A stretch of DNA of 63,558 nucleotides from the NCBI GenBank assembly GCA_016934955.1, contig JAFGRY010000034.1, forward strand, positions 1 through 63,558, given 5' to 3'. The notes under the pieces are model-generated. The model was given only the letters and a program-made list of their open reading frames with translations, ran no database searches and had not been told where the DNA came from. Positions 9,957 to 18,195 of this stretch are shown one piece after another (the first letter of the stretch is position 1; each line of letters begins with the position of its first letter). The stretch is from a bacterium. GTDB lineage: Bacteria; Zhuqueibacterota; QNDG01; JAGLOF01. The position numbers and the translations under genes are program-made.

Positions 9957-10347
9957 ATTTTTCGATCTGAAGCTCCTCCATTTTCTTGTAGAGCATCGAC
10001 CTGGCCACGTTCATATCAGCCGCGGCCTGGGAGACATTCCAGTCATTTTTTACCAATTTATTATAAATATAGTTCCTCTCAAAATTTTTCTTGGCGGCCT
10101 GGTAATCGAGATCGCCTTCCGCGCCGGCGGGAACGGGTGCGCGGTTGAGCACGGCAAACACTTCGGGCCCGTTCACTGTCTGCGTATCGTTAAATATGAA
10201 CAGCCGCTCCACGAGGGCGCGCAGCTCCCTGACATTGCCCGGCCACTCATATGACTGAAGAGCGGTTTCCGCGTCGGCGGTAAACTCAAGCGGCGGTTTG
10301 TTGTTCTGCCGGGCATACTCGTCACTTATATTTGTAACCGTAATCAT
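9943..10347 (-). pseudogene. C-terminal remnant of a second NtrC-type sigma-54 activator
   Basis: The frame encodes only the end of an NtrC-family regulator: the end of the AAA+ domain ([18 protein letters not shown]) and a Fis-type helix-turn-helix (NVSQAAADMNVARSMLYKK). The receiver domain, Walker A, GAFTGA loop and Walker B are absent. Homology begins abruptly around DEYARQNNKPP; upstream the sequence turns AT-rich and non-coding. It is clearly different from the complete regulator at 11050-12411, so it is an older paralogue, not a fresh duplication. Its composition is GC-rich, like the chromosome beyond 11 kb. A short protein with an intact DNA-binding domain could still be made, but it could not contact sigma-54. 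Confidence 0.75.
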
Positions 10348-11049
10348 TATTTAGATAGTAACATTTTTTTTAGACTATAAAATTTTAACTAACGTAGCGT
10401 CACTGTGTATAGCTAAATTGATAAGGTATGGGATAAATCCCCATTTTGTAGACACTAATTTCACCAACAAAGTCATATCGAAAGCGTGTGAAATTATATA
10501 CAAACACCATATCACACAATCGCCATGATGAATTTAAGGCCCCGATTGATATCACCAATCATGAGCTAATAATTAAAATAGATCTCCCTATTTATAAAGA
10601 CCTAATAGTGATCTAAAAGTGGGCCATATTTGGGCCAACAATCGGCCCAAATCAGCACAAATAAACCTAAATGATAATTTTTATCAACTGACTACAATAC
10701 AACTATTTACGCAGAGAAGAGAAGATTACTAGGGCGTTATGTGAGACCAGCGCTCGAATAGTATCAACCTAATTATTCCACTCCAGAAGTAGGAATACGC
10801 GCGGTATCATGGTGATATATTGGTGATATTTTCTTCTGATAAAAGAAATGGCCCTGAGAAATCAGGGCTTAACAATTGGGTATATGCATCAGTATTTAAA
10901 TAATTTGACCAGAAATCAACGGCTAGAATCTCTGTTGAACTACAGAATCGTTTCGAAATTCAAACAACAAGAGACAATGTAGGTTAGAAGAATATTTTTC
11001 TCAAATAATGGTCAAAATCTACTCTCACCCGTCCACTTTTCAGGACACG
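10348..11049. other. AT-rich non-coding stretch between regulator remnant and intact regulator
   Basis: About 700 bp with no credible gene on either strand. It holds a perfect GCCCTGA-GAAA-TCAGGGC hairpin at 10851-10868 and a run of GGGCC/GGCCC motifs near 10622-10650. One of these, GGGCCATATTT, is also present in the terminal repeats of the window, which may be chance or a trace of the same element. A GTCC-N8-GGAC dyad lies at 11031-11046. The break in composition and the truncated regulator next to it suggest an old deletion or insertion. Confidence 0.6.
11031..11046. promoter_or_regulatory. GTCC-N8-GGAC dyad beside the intact NtrC-type gene
   Basis: GTCC (11031-11034), eight bases, GGAC (11043-11046), just beyond the regulator's stop codon. 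It has the same spacing as the dyad at 9940-9955, and both regulator genes share the 12-mer GTGTCCTGAAAA shortly after the stop on the minus strand. No sigma-54 promoter was found at the expected distance on either strand here. It may be a leftover enhancer whose target was lost. Confidence 0.4.
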
Positions 11050-12411
11050 TCACTTCAACTTATACTTCTCCATTTTCTTATACAGCAGCGACCGGGGCAT
11101 GTCCAGTTCGGCGGCTGTCTGGGTGACGTTCCACCCGCGGCGCTCCAGGGCCTGCATGAGAAAATGCTTCTCGAACGATATCTTCGCCGCCTTGAAGGTG
11201 CTCGCCGCTTCAGTGGTGATCCGGGTAAACGGCTGCTGCCGCTGCTCCATGAGAATCTGCGACACGTGCCTGCCGCCGATCAGAGAATCGCCGACCAGCA
11301 CGATTAGCTTTTCGGCGAAGTTCTTCAGCTCGCGCACGTTGCCCGGCCACTCGTAGGCAAGCAGCACCGCCTCGGCGTCGGGAAGAAACTGTTTCGGCTC
11401 CATCCTGTATTCGGCGGTAAAGAGATCGGTGTAGTAGGTGAGGATCGGCAGAATATCGTCCCTGCGCTCCCGCAGCGGCGGAATGGAGATGGTGATCACG
11501 TTGATGCGGTGAAAGAGATCCTCCCTGAAGAGCCCCTCTCTCACCCGCTGTTTCAGGTCCTTGTTGGTGGCGGCGATGATCCGCACATCCACCTGGCAGC
11601 AGACCTCCTTGCCCACCGGGGAGATCTCCCCGCTCTCGAGCACCCGCAGCAGTTTCGCCTGGGCCGCGGCGCTCAGCTCCCCGATCTCGTCCAGAAAGAG
11701 CGTGCCGTCCTGGGCCATCATGAACTTGCCCCGCTTGTCCCGCAGCGCCCCCGTAAACGCCCCCTTCACGTGCCCGAACAGCTCGCTCTCGATCAGCGTT
11801 TCCGGCACCGCCGCGCAGTTGACCTCGACAAAGGGCTGCCCCGCCCGGCTGCTGTGCATGTGCACCGCCCGGGCCACCAGCTCCTTGCCCGTGCCGCTCT
11901 CGCCGTTGATCAGGACCGTGGAGTGCGTCGGCGCCACCCGGTCAATCAGCGAGTAGACCGGCTGCATCTGCTCGCTGGAACCCACCATTTCATAGCGGGA
12001 CCTGATCTCATCATGAAAATAGGCCCGCTCGGCGGCCAGCATCGCCTGCTCCACCGCGTTGCGCACCGTGATCAGCACCCGCTCCTTTTCCAGCGGCTTC
12101 TCCATCCAGTCGAAGGCCCCTTTCTGCGTGGCCTCCACCGCGGATTTGATCGTGCCGTGCCCGGACATCATGATCACCGGGCAGAGGGGATCGATGACTT
12201 TGAGCTGTTCGAGAATCTCCAGCCCGTTCAGGCCCGGCAGCAGCAGATCGAGCAATACCGACTGAAAGGCACATTCTCTGAATTTCTCGAGGGCGTCCTG
12301 TCCGTTGCCGGTGGTGCAGACGCGGTATCCTGCTTCTTCGAGAATATCGGTCAGCACCTCACCGAGCGATGCGTCATCGTCTATGATGAGGATGTGGGGT
12401 TTTGCCGTCAT
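11050..12411 (-). CDS. NtrC-family sigma-54 response regulator
   Basis: A complete 453-residue regulator. Receiver domain (1-125) with the acidic triplet at 11-13, phospho-acceptor Asp55 (LLDLLLPG) and conserved Lys105. AAA+ domain with Walker A GESGTGKE (170-177), the sigma-54 contact loop GAFTGA (217-222) and Walker [10 protein letters not shown] (238-246). C-terminal Fis-type helix-turn-helix ([19 protein letters not shown]). When phosphorylated it should bind upstream sites and open sigma-54 promoters. The start at 12411 is preceded by GGAAGA and lies 15 bp after the kinase stop, so the two are co-transcribed and surely form a pair. The likely target is the sigma-54 promoter at 9836-9851 upstream of the protease gene; this is inference. 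Confidence 0.93.
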   Translation of the reverse strand: MTAKPHILIIDDDASLGEVLTDILEEAGYRVCTTGNGQDALEKFRECAFQSVLLDLLLPGLNGLEILEQLKVIDPLCPVIMMSGHGTIKSAVEATQKGAFDWMEKPLEKERVLITVRNAVEQAMLAAERAYFHDEIRSRYEMVGSSEQMQPVYSLIDRVAPTHSTVLINGESGTGKELVARAVHMHSSRAGQPFVEVNCAAVPETLIESELFGHVKGAFTGALRDKRGKFMMAQDGTLFLDEIGELSAAAQAKLLRVLESGEISPVGKEVCCQVDVRIIAATNKDLKQRVREGLFREDLFHRINVITISIPPLRERRDDILPILTYYTDLFTAEYRMEPKQFLPDAEAVLLAYEWPGNVRELKNFAEKLIVLVGDSLIGGRHVSQILMEQRQQPFTRITTEAASTFKAAKISFEKHFLMQALERRGWNVTQTAAELDMPRSLLYKKMEKYKLK

Positions 12412-12426
12412 TGATCTTCCCGTCCG

Positions 12427-14973
12427 CTAATGTGGGGTGGGCTGCTGCGCACCGGGCAGTATAATCGTGATGCTCGTCCCTTCACCTTCCCTGCTGTTAA
12501 CCGTAATGGTGCCCCGGTGGTCATCCACTATTTTCTTAACAATAACCATGCCGAGCCCCGTTCCCCTGGGCGAATGGGAGAAAAACGGCTGAAACAGCAT
12601 GTCAAGCTCTTCCCTGCTCATGCCTCTGCCGGTGTCGGTGATCTCCAGCGCCGTCCAGCGGGACCGTTCGAAGGTCCTGAAGGACCCTGCAGGGCCCGTG
12701 ACCCGCGTGCAGAGCGAGAGCGTTCCCGCGCCCTGCATGGCGGTGAGGCTGTTGCTGATGCAGTTCTTGATCGCGATAACGATCTGATGCGGATCGCCCC
12801 GCAGCTCGGGCAGATCGTCGGCAAATTCAGTATGCACCGTGACCGTCGAACCGATCTGCAGGCGCAGCTCATCGAGCGCCTGCCGCGCCAGATCGTTTAT
12901 GCTGATCCGCTCGAGCCGCGGCTTTTCGATGTGGGCGAACTTGAGCATGTCCTCGGTGAGCGACTGCAGCCGTTCCACCTGCTCGCGGATGTGCCGCACG
13001 TACTTGCCCGAGGGGGAATCCTCGCCGATCTGCTGGGCGGACAGGAGCACGGTGGAAAGGGGCGTCTTGATCTCGTGGGCAAGCTTCTGGGCCATGCTGG
13101 CCCAGGCGACCGTGCGCTTGGACTGCACGAACTCGCTCACGTCCTCGATCACCGCCAGAGATACCCGGGCGAACATCACCGGGAACGGCAGGGTCACCAG
13201 CTTCACCACATAGTACCGGCCGTCGCCGCTTTGATATTCGAATGTCGTGGTCGACAGCTGCTCCTCGAAAAACTGATCCAGGTGCGGTGAAAGCCAGCTG
13301 AAATGCGTATCCCGCAGCACATCGCGATACTCCCGCCGTGTCACCGCCTCAGCCGGGGCGCCGAGCCATTCCAGCAGTAAGGGATTCGCCGTCCTGATCA
13401 GGCCGTCCCTGTCCACCAGTATATATCCGGTTCCATCCTTGTGATACAGCGTGTTGAATATGGTCCGCATGTCGTGCAGGCGGTAGCGGGGGCGGATAAG
13501 AAGCAGTACCATGATACCGGCGAATGCTGTCGCCGCCACGCTCCAGCCGAAGAGGCCCCAGTCAGCCGCGAACGGCAGAAAGTAGAGCGGCTGCCGCTCC
13601 AGACTGAGCAAGTAGGCATCCTTGTCTGCAGTAACGACAAGGTGCTTATATCCGCCCGGCTCTGTTTGGAAAAAAAATCGGCTTGGAGGATAGGTTTTGT
13701 AAAGGGCAAGGAAATGCAGTTCCGTATCGAACACCAACGCCACGAACCTGCCCGCATTCGCCCCGATGAAAATCAGTTCGTCTGCATCATCTCCCAGGAC
13801 ATTCGCCGGATACACCTCATATGCTCCTCTCCCGCGAAGCTCGATGCTCTGTACGAGCTCCCCGCTCTGTTCGTGAACCAGGATGACTCCCTTGTTCCAG
13901 GTAGAGACATACTCCGACATCCCGTCCCCGTCGACATCGGCTTCGATGAACCAGTACGGTACATCACCCGGGATTGCGATCCGCACACTGTCAAACGCCA
14001 TCGTCTCGGAGTTCCAGGGAGCAAGCCAGCCACTGTCCAGGCTGTCCTCGGCTCCGTCATAGAGCATCATCACGTCTTCGGTGCCGTCACCATGCCAGTC
14101 AAATGGAAAAATTTTCGTGCTCAGATAGGCGCCCCCGATCGGCAGCACGACTTCGCTGTTCCCTTCGAGATCGAGGGCCAAAAAATAGCATTTGCTGTCA
14201 TCAGTTCCATTGATGCCGGCGGGGCCATTCAGGGCATCTTTTCCGTTGTCAGGCGAATTGGTGCTGCAGACAAGCTCGTCGTCCCCGTCCCGATCATAAT
14301 CGCAGATGAATGCCGTTGAAACATAGGCCCCCATCTCGTATCTCCACTTCTCCTTCTTTCGGCGCCAGTCCCAGGCGACGATCGCCCTGGGCAGATATGC
14401 CGTGTCCGTGAAAATATGAAGGATTATCTCTTTGCAGCCGTCACCGTCAAGGTCGCGGGCCGCGAGAAGCTGGGCGGTACTGTTCCAGTCACGAATGGAG
14501 CGGTGGGGATTACGGGCCAACTCAAATGTTGTCACACTGTCACGCCTGCAGTTCCAGACATGAAATAATAGTGTGTCGATCCGCTGTTCACAATAGCACA
14601 CCTCCTTGTACCCGTCCCCGTCCAGGTCATCCTGGAGAAAAGAGACTGTTATTGGATGTCCATACGATTTTGCTCCTATTGTTGTATTGTACTCCATATC
14701 GGTAAGAAGGACGCCCCATCGATCCGGATTGCTGGCAGCGGGCTGTTCCGCCACGAGGAGATCATCGATGCCGTCGCCTTCATAGTCCAGTGGATAGACC
14801 GGATTGCCCAATGTATGCAAGTATTCGGTTTTGAAACCATACGGCAGTGTTGCCGGAGATTGTTTCTCCAGATTGATCTTCCGATGATCACCGTCTTTCC
14901 AGGCGCCCTCGTGACAAAAGAACGTACATAGCAGCACAAGGGCGATGATAACCGCAAACAGGCATCGTTTCAT
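12427..14973 (-). CDS. Sensor histidine kinase with FG-GAP beta-propeller ectodomain
   Basis: 848 residues from the ATG at 14973 (GGAGG about 12 bases upstream). A longer open frame to 15204 overlaps the neighbouring phosphoesterase and is not used. After an N-terminal signal segment, residues about 30-465 hold repeated calcium-loop motifs of the FG-GAP/VCBS type (DYEGDGIDDL, DDLDGDGYKE, RDLDGDGCKE, CDYDRDGDDE, ADVDGDGMSE), which fold as a beta-propeller outside the cytoplasm. A membrane helix follows (about 472-494), then a PAS domain, HisKA with phospho-His near 634 (AHEIKTP), and an HATPase domain with DTGRGMS and GTGLGM. There is no separate ligand domain, so the propeller is presumably the sensor. 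Partner: the regulator immediately downstream. Confidence 0.9.
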   Translation of the reverse strand: MKRCLFAVIIALVLLCTFFCHEGAWKDGDHRKINLEKQSPATLPYGFKTEYLHTLGNPVYPLDYEGDGIDDLLVAEQPAASNPDRWGVLLTDMEYNTTIGAKSYGHPITVSFLQDDLDGDGYKEVCYCEQRIDTLLFHVWNCRRDSVTTFELARNPHRSIRDWNSTAQLLAARDLDGDGCKEIILHIFTDTAYLPRAIVAWDWRRKKEKWRYEMGAYVSTAFICDYDRDGDDELVCSTNSPDNGKDALNGPAGINGTDDSKCYFLALDLEGNSEVVLPIGGAYLSTKIFPFDWHGDGTEDVMMLYDGAEDSLDSGWLAPWNSETMAFDSVRIAIPGDVPYWFIEADVDGDGMSEYVSTWNKGVILVHEQSGELVQSIELRGRGAYEVYPANVLGDDADELIFIGANAGRFVALVFDTELHFLALYKTYPPSRFFFQTEPGGYKHLVVTADKDAYLLSLERQPLYFLPFAADWGLFGWSVAATAFAGIMVLLLIRPRYRLHDMRTIFNTLYHKDGTGYILVDRDGLIRTANPLLLEWLGAPAEAVTRREYRDVLRDTHFSWLSPHLDQFFEEQLSTTTFEYQSGDGRYYVVKLVTLPFPVMFARVSLAVIEDVSEFVQSKRTVAWASMAQKLAHEIKTPLSTVLLSAQQIGEDSPSGKYVRHIREQVERLQSLTEDMLKFAHIEKPRLERISINDLARQALDELRLQIGSTVTVHTEFADDLPELRGDPHQIVIAIKNCISNSLTAMQGAGTLSLCTRVTGPAGSFRTFERSRWTALEITDTGRGMSREELDMLFQPFFSHSPRGTGLGMVIVKKIVDDHRGTITVNSREGEGTSITIILPGAQQPTPH

Positions 14974-15026
14974 TGAGTTGCCATACCTCCAGGTTGGGCG
15001 AATGAGCAGAAAAGGGAATGCACTGA

Positions 15027-15788
15027 TCACACCTCGATCACCAGATCCGGATCGAATCCCTCGGCCTCCTTGATGCCCGCGTACCCCCGGGGATTGCAGA
15101 TGATGCGGGTATCCCCCAGCAGGTAATCCTGGACGAGATGGCGGTGACCGTGGATCCAGATATCGGGCCTGTATTTCAGGATCATATCCTCCATGTCGGA
15201 ACAATAGGCGGCCCGGATGTACTCATCCTGCTCCTCTTCGTACAGCGACCGGGGCGTGGGCAGATGGTGAGTGATCACCACCGTGGGTCCGTCGAACGGC
15301 TTTTTCAGCCGGCTCTCGAGATAGCGCACCGACTCAGCGTGCAGGCGCATGGAATCGGCCGGCACCATCTTGCGGTAGTGTTCCCGGGCGCCCATCCTGA
15401 TCTTCCGGTAATCGTTCATCACATGCTGGGCCTCGATCACTGCGAACTTCACCTTCTCCCTGCCGAGGAACTGAAAATCGCTCCAGAGCGTGCACCCGAT
15501 AAACCGGACGCCCCCGAGCACATGCTCACCATTATTGAGAAATACCAGCGTCCCTTTAGAGGCGATCCGCTCCAGCTTTTCATGCACCTCCGGGATCTTG
15601 TGGCTGTAGTACTCGTGGTTGCCCGTGATATACAGGATCGGTTTGTCCCTGAAGCGCTCGAGCGCCCAGAGCGCCCCCTTCGCGCCCAGGTCGATATCGC
15701 CGGCCAGGACAACCGCGTCGCAGTCACAGTCGCGCACCTCGAGCACGCCGAATTCGTTGTGAAGGTCACTGAGGACACGCAGGTGCAT
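15027..15788 (-). CDS. Calcineurin-like metallophosphoesterase
   Basis: 253 residues with all blocks of the binuclear-metal phosphoesterase fold: SDLHNE (7-12), GDIDLG, GNHEYY, ITHHLP and HGHRH. No signal peptide, so cytoplasmic. The family covers phosphodiesterases, nucleotidases and protein phosphatases, and the substrate cannot be told from sequence. It lies 53 bp upstream of the sensor kinase on the same strand and may be the first gene of that operon. A GGAG motif is about 12 bases before the ATG. Confidence 0.85.
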   Translation of the reverse strand: MHLRVLSDLHNEFGVLEVRDCDCDAVVLAGDIDLGAKGALWALERFRDKPILYITGNHEYYSHKIPEVHEKLERIASKGTLVFLNNGEHVLGGVRFIGCTLWSDFQFLGREKVKFAVIEAQHVMNDYRKIRMGAREHYRKMVPADSMRLHAESVRYLESRLKKPFDGPTVVITHHLPTPRSLYEEEQDEYIRAAYCSDMEDMILKYRPDIWIHGHRHLVQDYLLGDTRIICNPRGYAGIKEAEGFDPDLVIEV

Positions 15789-15833
15789 CGGAATGGTGAA
15801 CTCCTTTCTGTTGGAAGGTCAGGATCGATTTTC

Positions 15834-15853
15834 AGACGCACAGCCGTGCGTCT
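15834..15853. repeat. REP-like palindrome
   Basis: AGACGCAC-AGCC-GTGCGTCT is a perfect 8-bp stem with a 4-base loop, followed by CTAC. Palindromes of this form (GTAGAGACGCACGGC type) are common dispersed REP-like elements. A REP-associated transposase is encoded at 21776-22348. I saw no second copy in this window. Confidence 0.5.
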
Positions 15854-15882
15854 CTACAATATTCTGTCTGGTTGTTCGTGCC

Positions 15883-15969
15883 ATTACCTTGTGACAAGTC
15901 ACCCCGTATAATCTGAAAAGATAGTAACACCTTGTGAGAACTTGATTGAAAGACTTGTCACAAGGTAAT
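15883..15969. repeat. 87-bp element with perfect 18-bp inverted ends
   Basis: ATTACCTTGTGACAAGTC (15883-15900) recurs as its exact reverse complement at 15952-15969. Each arm contains the palindrome CTTGTNACAAG (15888-15898, 15954-15964), and a degenerate third copy (CACCTTGTGAGAACTTGA) lies between them. It could be a small non-autonomous mobile element or a cluster of operator sites ahead of the phosphoesterase-kinase-regulator operon. The rest of the 282-bp intergenic region holds only the REP-like hairpin. Confidence 0.6.
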
Positions 15970-16070
15970 CCCAATGTCTATTTTTCCCATTTTCGTTTTT
16001 TTCGTTTCCTTCGTTGGCAACTCAGGGCGGGGCCGGGGTGGTTCTCTCTCCTGTCTGCTGCCTCCTTCTT

Positions 16071-16943
16071 TTATATCCTGCTGATACAATGATTGATAAA
16101 GAAAATAATCATAATCCCCATGAGGGTCAGTACGAAAAGAATGAAAAACAGCGCCGTATTTCCCTTGCGGTACTGACCGCTCTCCCGCAGCGCTTCCAGC
16201 TCGGCCGCCGACATGGCGATCCGCGGTTTGCGAAAGGGCGATTCCGACAGCAGCAGCCGCCCCAGCAGCACGGTGACGACAAGCAGGGCCGCCAGAAACA
16301 CCGTGAGTGTCAGCATGACGTTTTGCCCGCCGGTGAAGACAATGGTGTTGAACAGTCCGTGCAGCACGATGCCCGAGCCCAGGGCCAGGGCGCCGTACCG
16401 CCCCTCTTTCTCCGGAAACGTGAATCGCCCCCGGGCGATGAAATATCCGCTGACGGCGGCGAAGAGGATGTGCCCGGGCAGCAGCCGCAGCAGCGCCATC
16501 CGCAGGGAAGCGATGTGAAACGCGGCCATGTTGCCCGCGAAATAGTCACGGGCGGAGCCGGCGAGAATATAGGTGAAATCCTCATAGACGGCGAATCCGG
16601 CGGCAACCGCCACATAGTAGATCATGCCGTCGAACGGTTCGTTGAAATGCTTCGAACGCACGGCGATCCGTTTTACCGCCGCGAACTTGAGCGACTCCTC
16701 GATGACCGCCGCGGCGATGAAGCTGCGGAACAGGACCGCGCCCATCGTCCCGGTGAAAGCGATGCGGTAAAATCCCGGGAACAGCCGCTGAAACAGTGTG
16801 ATGGGGACGGAAAGCGCCGCCCCGCTGATAAAACAGATGAACAGCATGTGCAGCGGCTCTTTCTCATACCTGTCGGAGAAAAAGAAGAGCAGCAGAATGA
16901 TCAGGGTCGGAACAAAGGCAAGCAGAAACAGTTGCAGAAACAT
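16071..16943 (-). CDS. PrsW-like intramembrane metalloprotease
   Basis: About 290 residues from the ATG at 16943, which has GGAG five bases upstream; a GTG at 17030 inside the preceding gene is less likely. Several hydrophobic helices, with the PrsW-family motifs AVIEESLKF, FDGMIYYVAVAAGFAVYED, a GH in LLPGHILFA and LHGLFN. In Bacillus PrsW cleaves an anti-sigma factor in the membrane; the substrate here is unknown. An ECF sigma/anti-sigma pair lies about 3 kb away but on the other strand. Downstream of the PRPP synthase, probably in the same transcript. Confidence 0.8.
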   Translation of the reverse strand: MFLQLFLLAFVPTLIILLLFFFSDRYEKEPLHMLFICFISGAALSVPITLFQRLFPGFYRIAFTGTMGAVLFRSFIAAAVIEESLKFAAVKRIAVRSKHFNEPFDGMIYYVAVAAGFAVYEDFTYILAGSARDYFAGNMAAFHIASLRMALLRLLPGHILFAAVSGYFIARGRFTFPEKEGRYGALALGSGIVLHGLFNTIVFTGGQNVMLTLTVFLAALLVVTVLLGRLLLSESPFRKPRIAMSAAELEALRESGQYRKGNTALFFILFVLTLMGIMIIFFINHCISRI

Positions 16944-17007
16944 CAGCGCTCCATGTTCGTCTCGGATCGACGGCGGAATCGCCGGACGCGGGCTCCGGCT
17001 TCCCGGA

Positions 17008-18099
17008 TCAGGGATGATAAAACGCGGCACTCACCGACGCGTCGTAGTGAATGCGGTTGATCACACAGCTGAGATGCTGGGAAAGACAGCGTACCGTAAA
17101 AAAGTCGAGGCCGGTGAACTCTTCCGTCTGGGGGATGCTGTTGGTGACCACCACCTCTTTCAGCCCGTAGGACGCGTGCAGCGAGGCGAGAATACCGGCC
17201 GTGTGTTCCAGGCAGAGATTATGGGACACGCCCAGATAGATCTCACGGATGCCCATATCGTCATGCAGCTTTTTAATAAGCGCCTCTACCGTACCGCCGC
17301 TGCTGATCATGTCATCGAGGATGATCGCCGTCGTCTTTCCGGAAAAATCGCCGATGATCTCGGATATCTCCGCGACTTCCGGCTCCGGGCGGAATTTGGA
17401 GGCGATGGCGCATTTTACATCCATTGCCCGTCCGAAATAGGTGACGTATTTCGACGCGCCCGCGTCGGGGGCTACCGCGATGACATCGTCTCTGCCTTTG
17501 AAACGATCGAATTCGTCGATGAAAAGCGTCAGGGAATCGAGCATGTTCACCGGCGTGCGGCCGAAATATCCCCTGATCTGGCCGCAATGGGGTTCCCAGG
17601 TGATCACCTTGTCGACACCGGCCTCGATGGTGAGATCGGCCATGAGTCTGGCGGTTCCCGGCTCACGCTTGAACGCGGTCGGTTTGTCCTGCCGGCCGTA
17701 GGCCAGGTAGGGCAGAATACCGGTGATCTTGTTGGCGCCGTGTTCCCTGAAGGCGCGCACCGCGATCAGAAAGGTCATATAGTTGTGACTCACCGTATGG
17801 CCGGTAACGGGATCGTACAGCGAATGGAAGAGGAACACGTCGCTTCCCCCGACATGCTCTTCGAGCCGAACCACGGTTTCGGTGTCCGAAAACTGCATGT
17901 CGATGGCGAAAAGGCCGTGCACCGTCTCGCTGCTGCCGCCGTCCTGCAATTGCCGGTTGTAGCGGTCCACCACTTTCCGCGGCAGGTCCGAGCCGGATCT
18001 GCAGGCCGCGATCAGCAGCCGTCCCCGGGGTGATTCGGTATAGCCTTTATGCGCTTCGGTATACTGTTCGGGCGTGATAAAATGGGTGTTTTTTTGCAT
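17008..18099 (-). CDS. prs: Divergent ribose-phosphate pyrophosphokinase
   Basis: 363 residues from the ATG at 18099, which follows GGAAGGGATCTC. Makes PRPP from ribose 5-phosphate and ATP for nucleotide, histidine and tryptophan synthesis. Family blocks are recognisable but altered: ILPYLAYGRQDKP (usual PYFGYARQDRK), TWEPHCGQIRGYF (usual DLHAPQIQGFF), VAPDAGASKYV, and the PRPP loop DDMISSGGT (usual DDMIDTGGT). It is also longer than the usual 310-320 residues. The catalytic His and the PRPP loop are kept, so activity is plausible, but it belongs to a divergent branch and could be specialised. Confidence 0.75.
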   Translation of the reverse strand: MQKNTHFITPEQYTEAHKGYTESPRGRLLIAACRSGSDLPRKVVDRYNRQLQDGGSSETVHGLFAIDMQFSDTETVVRLEEHVGGSDVFLFHSLYDPVTGHTVSHNYMTFLIAVRAFREHGANKITGILPYLAYGRQDKPTAFKREPGTARLMADLTIEAGVDKVITWEPHCGQIRGYFGRTPVNMLDSLTLFIDEFDRFKGRDDVIAVAPDAGASKYVTYFGRAMDVKCAIASKFRPEPEVAEISEIIGDFSGKTTAIILDDMISSGGTVEALIKKLHDDMGIREIYLGVSHNLCLEHTAGILASLHASYGLKEVVVTNSIPQTEEFTGLDFFTVRCLSQHLSCVINRIHYDASVSAAFYHP

Positions 18100-18195
18100 G
18101 AGATCCCTTCCGCGCAACGGACCGGCAACCGGGCCGAAAGAGTGAGTTTTGATAATATAGGCAATCGAACGACAAAATCAAACCGAATATTCGCT

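Noticed and set aside
14974..15204. Extension of the sensor-kinase frame to 15204 as its true N-terminus
   Set aside because: It overlaps the phosphoesterase gene and lacks a signal peptide; the ATG at 14973 opens one.
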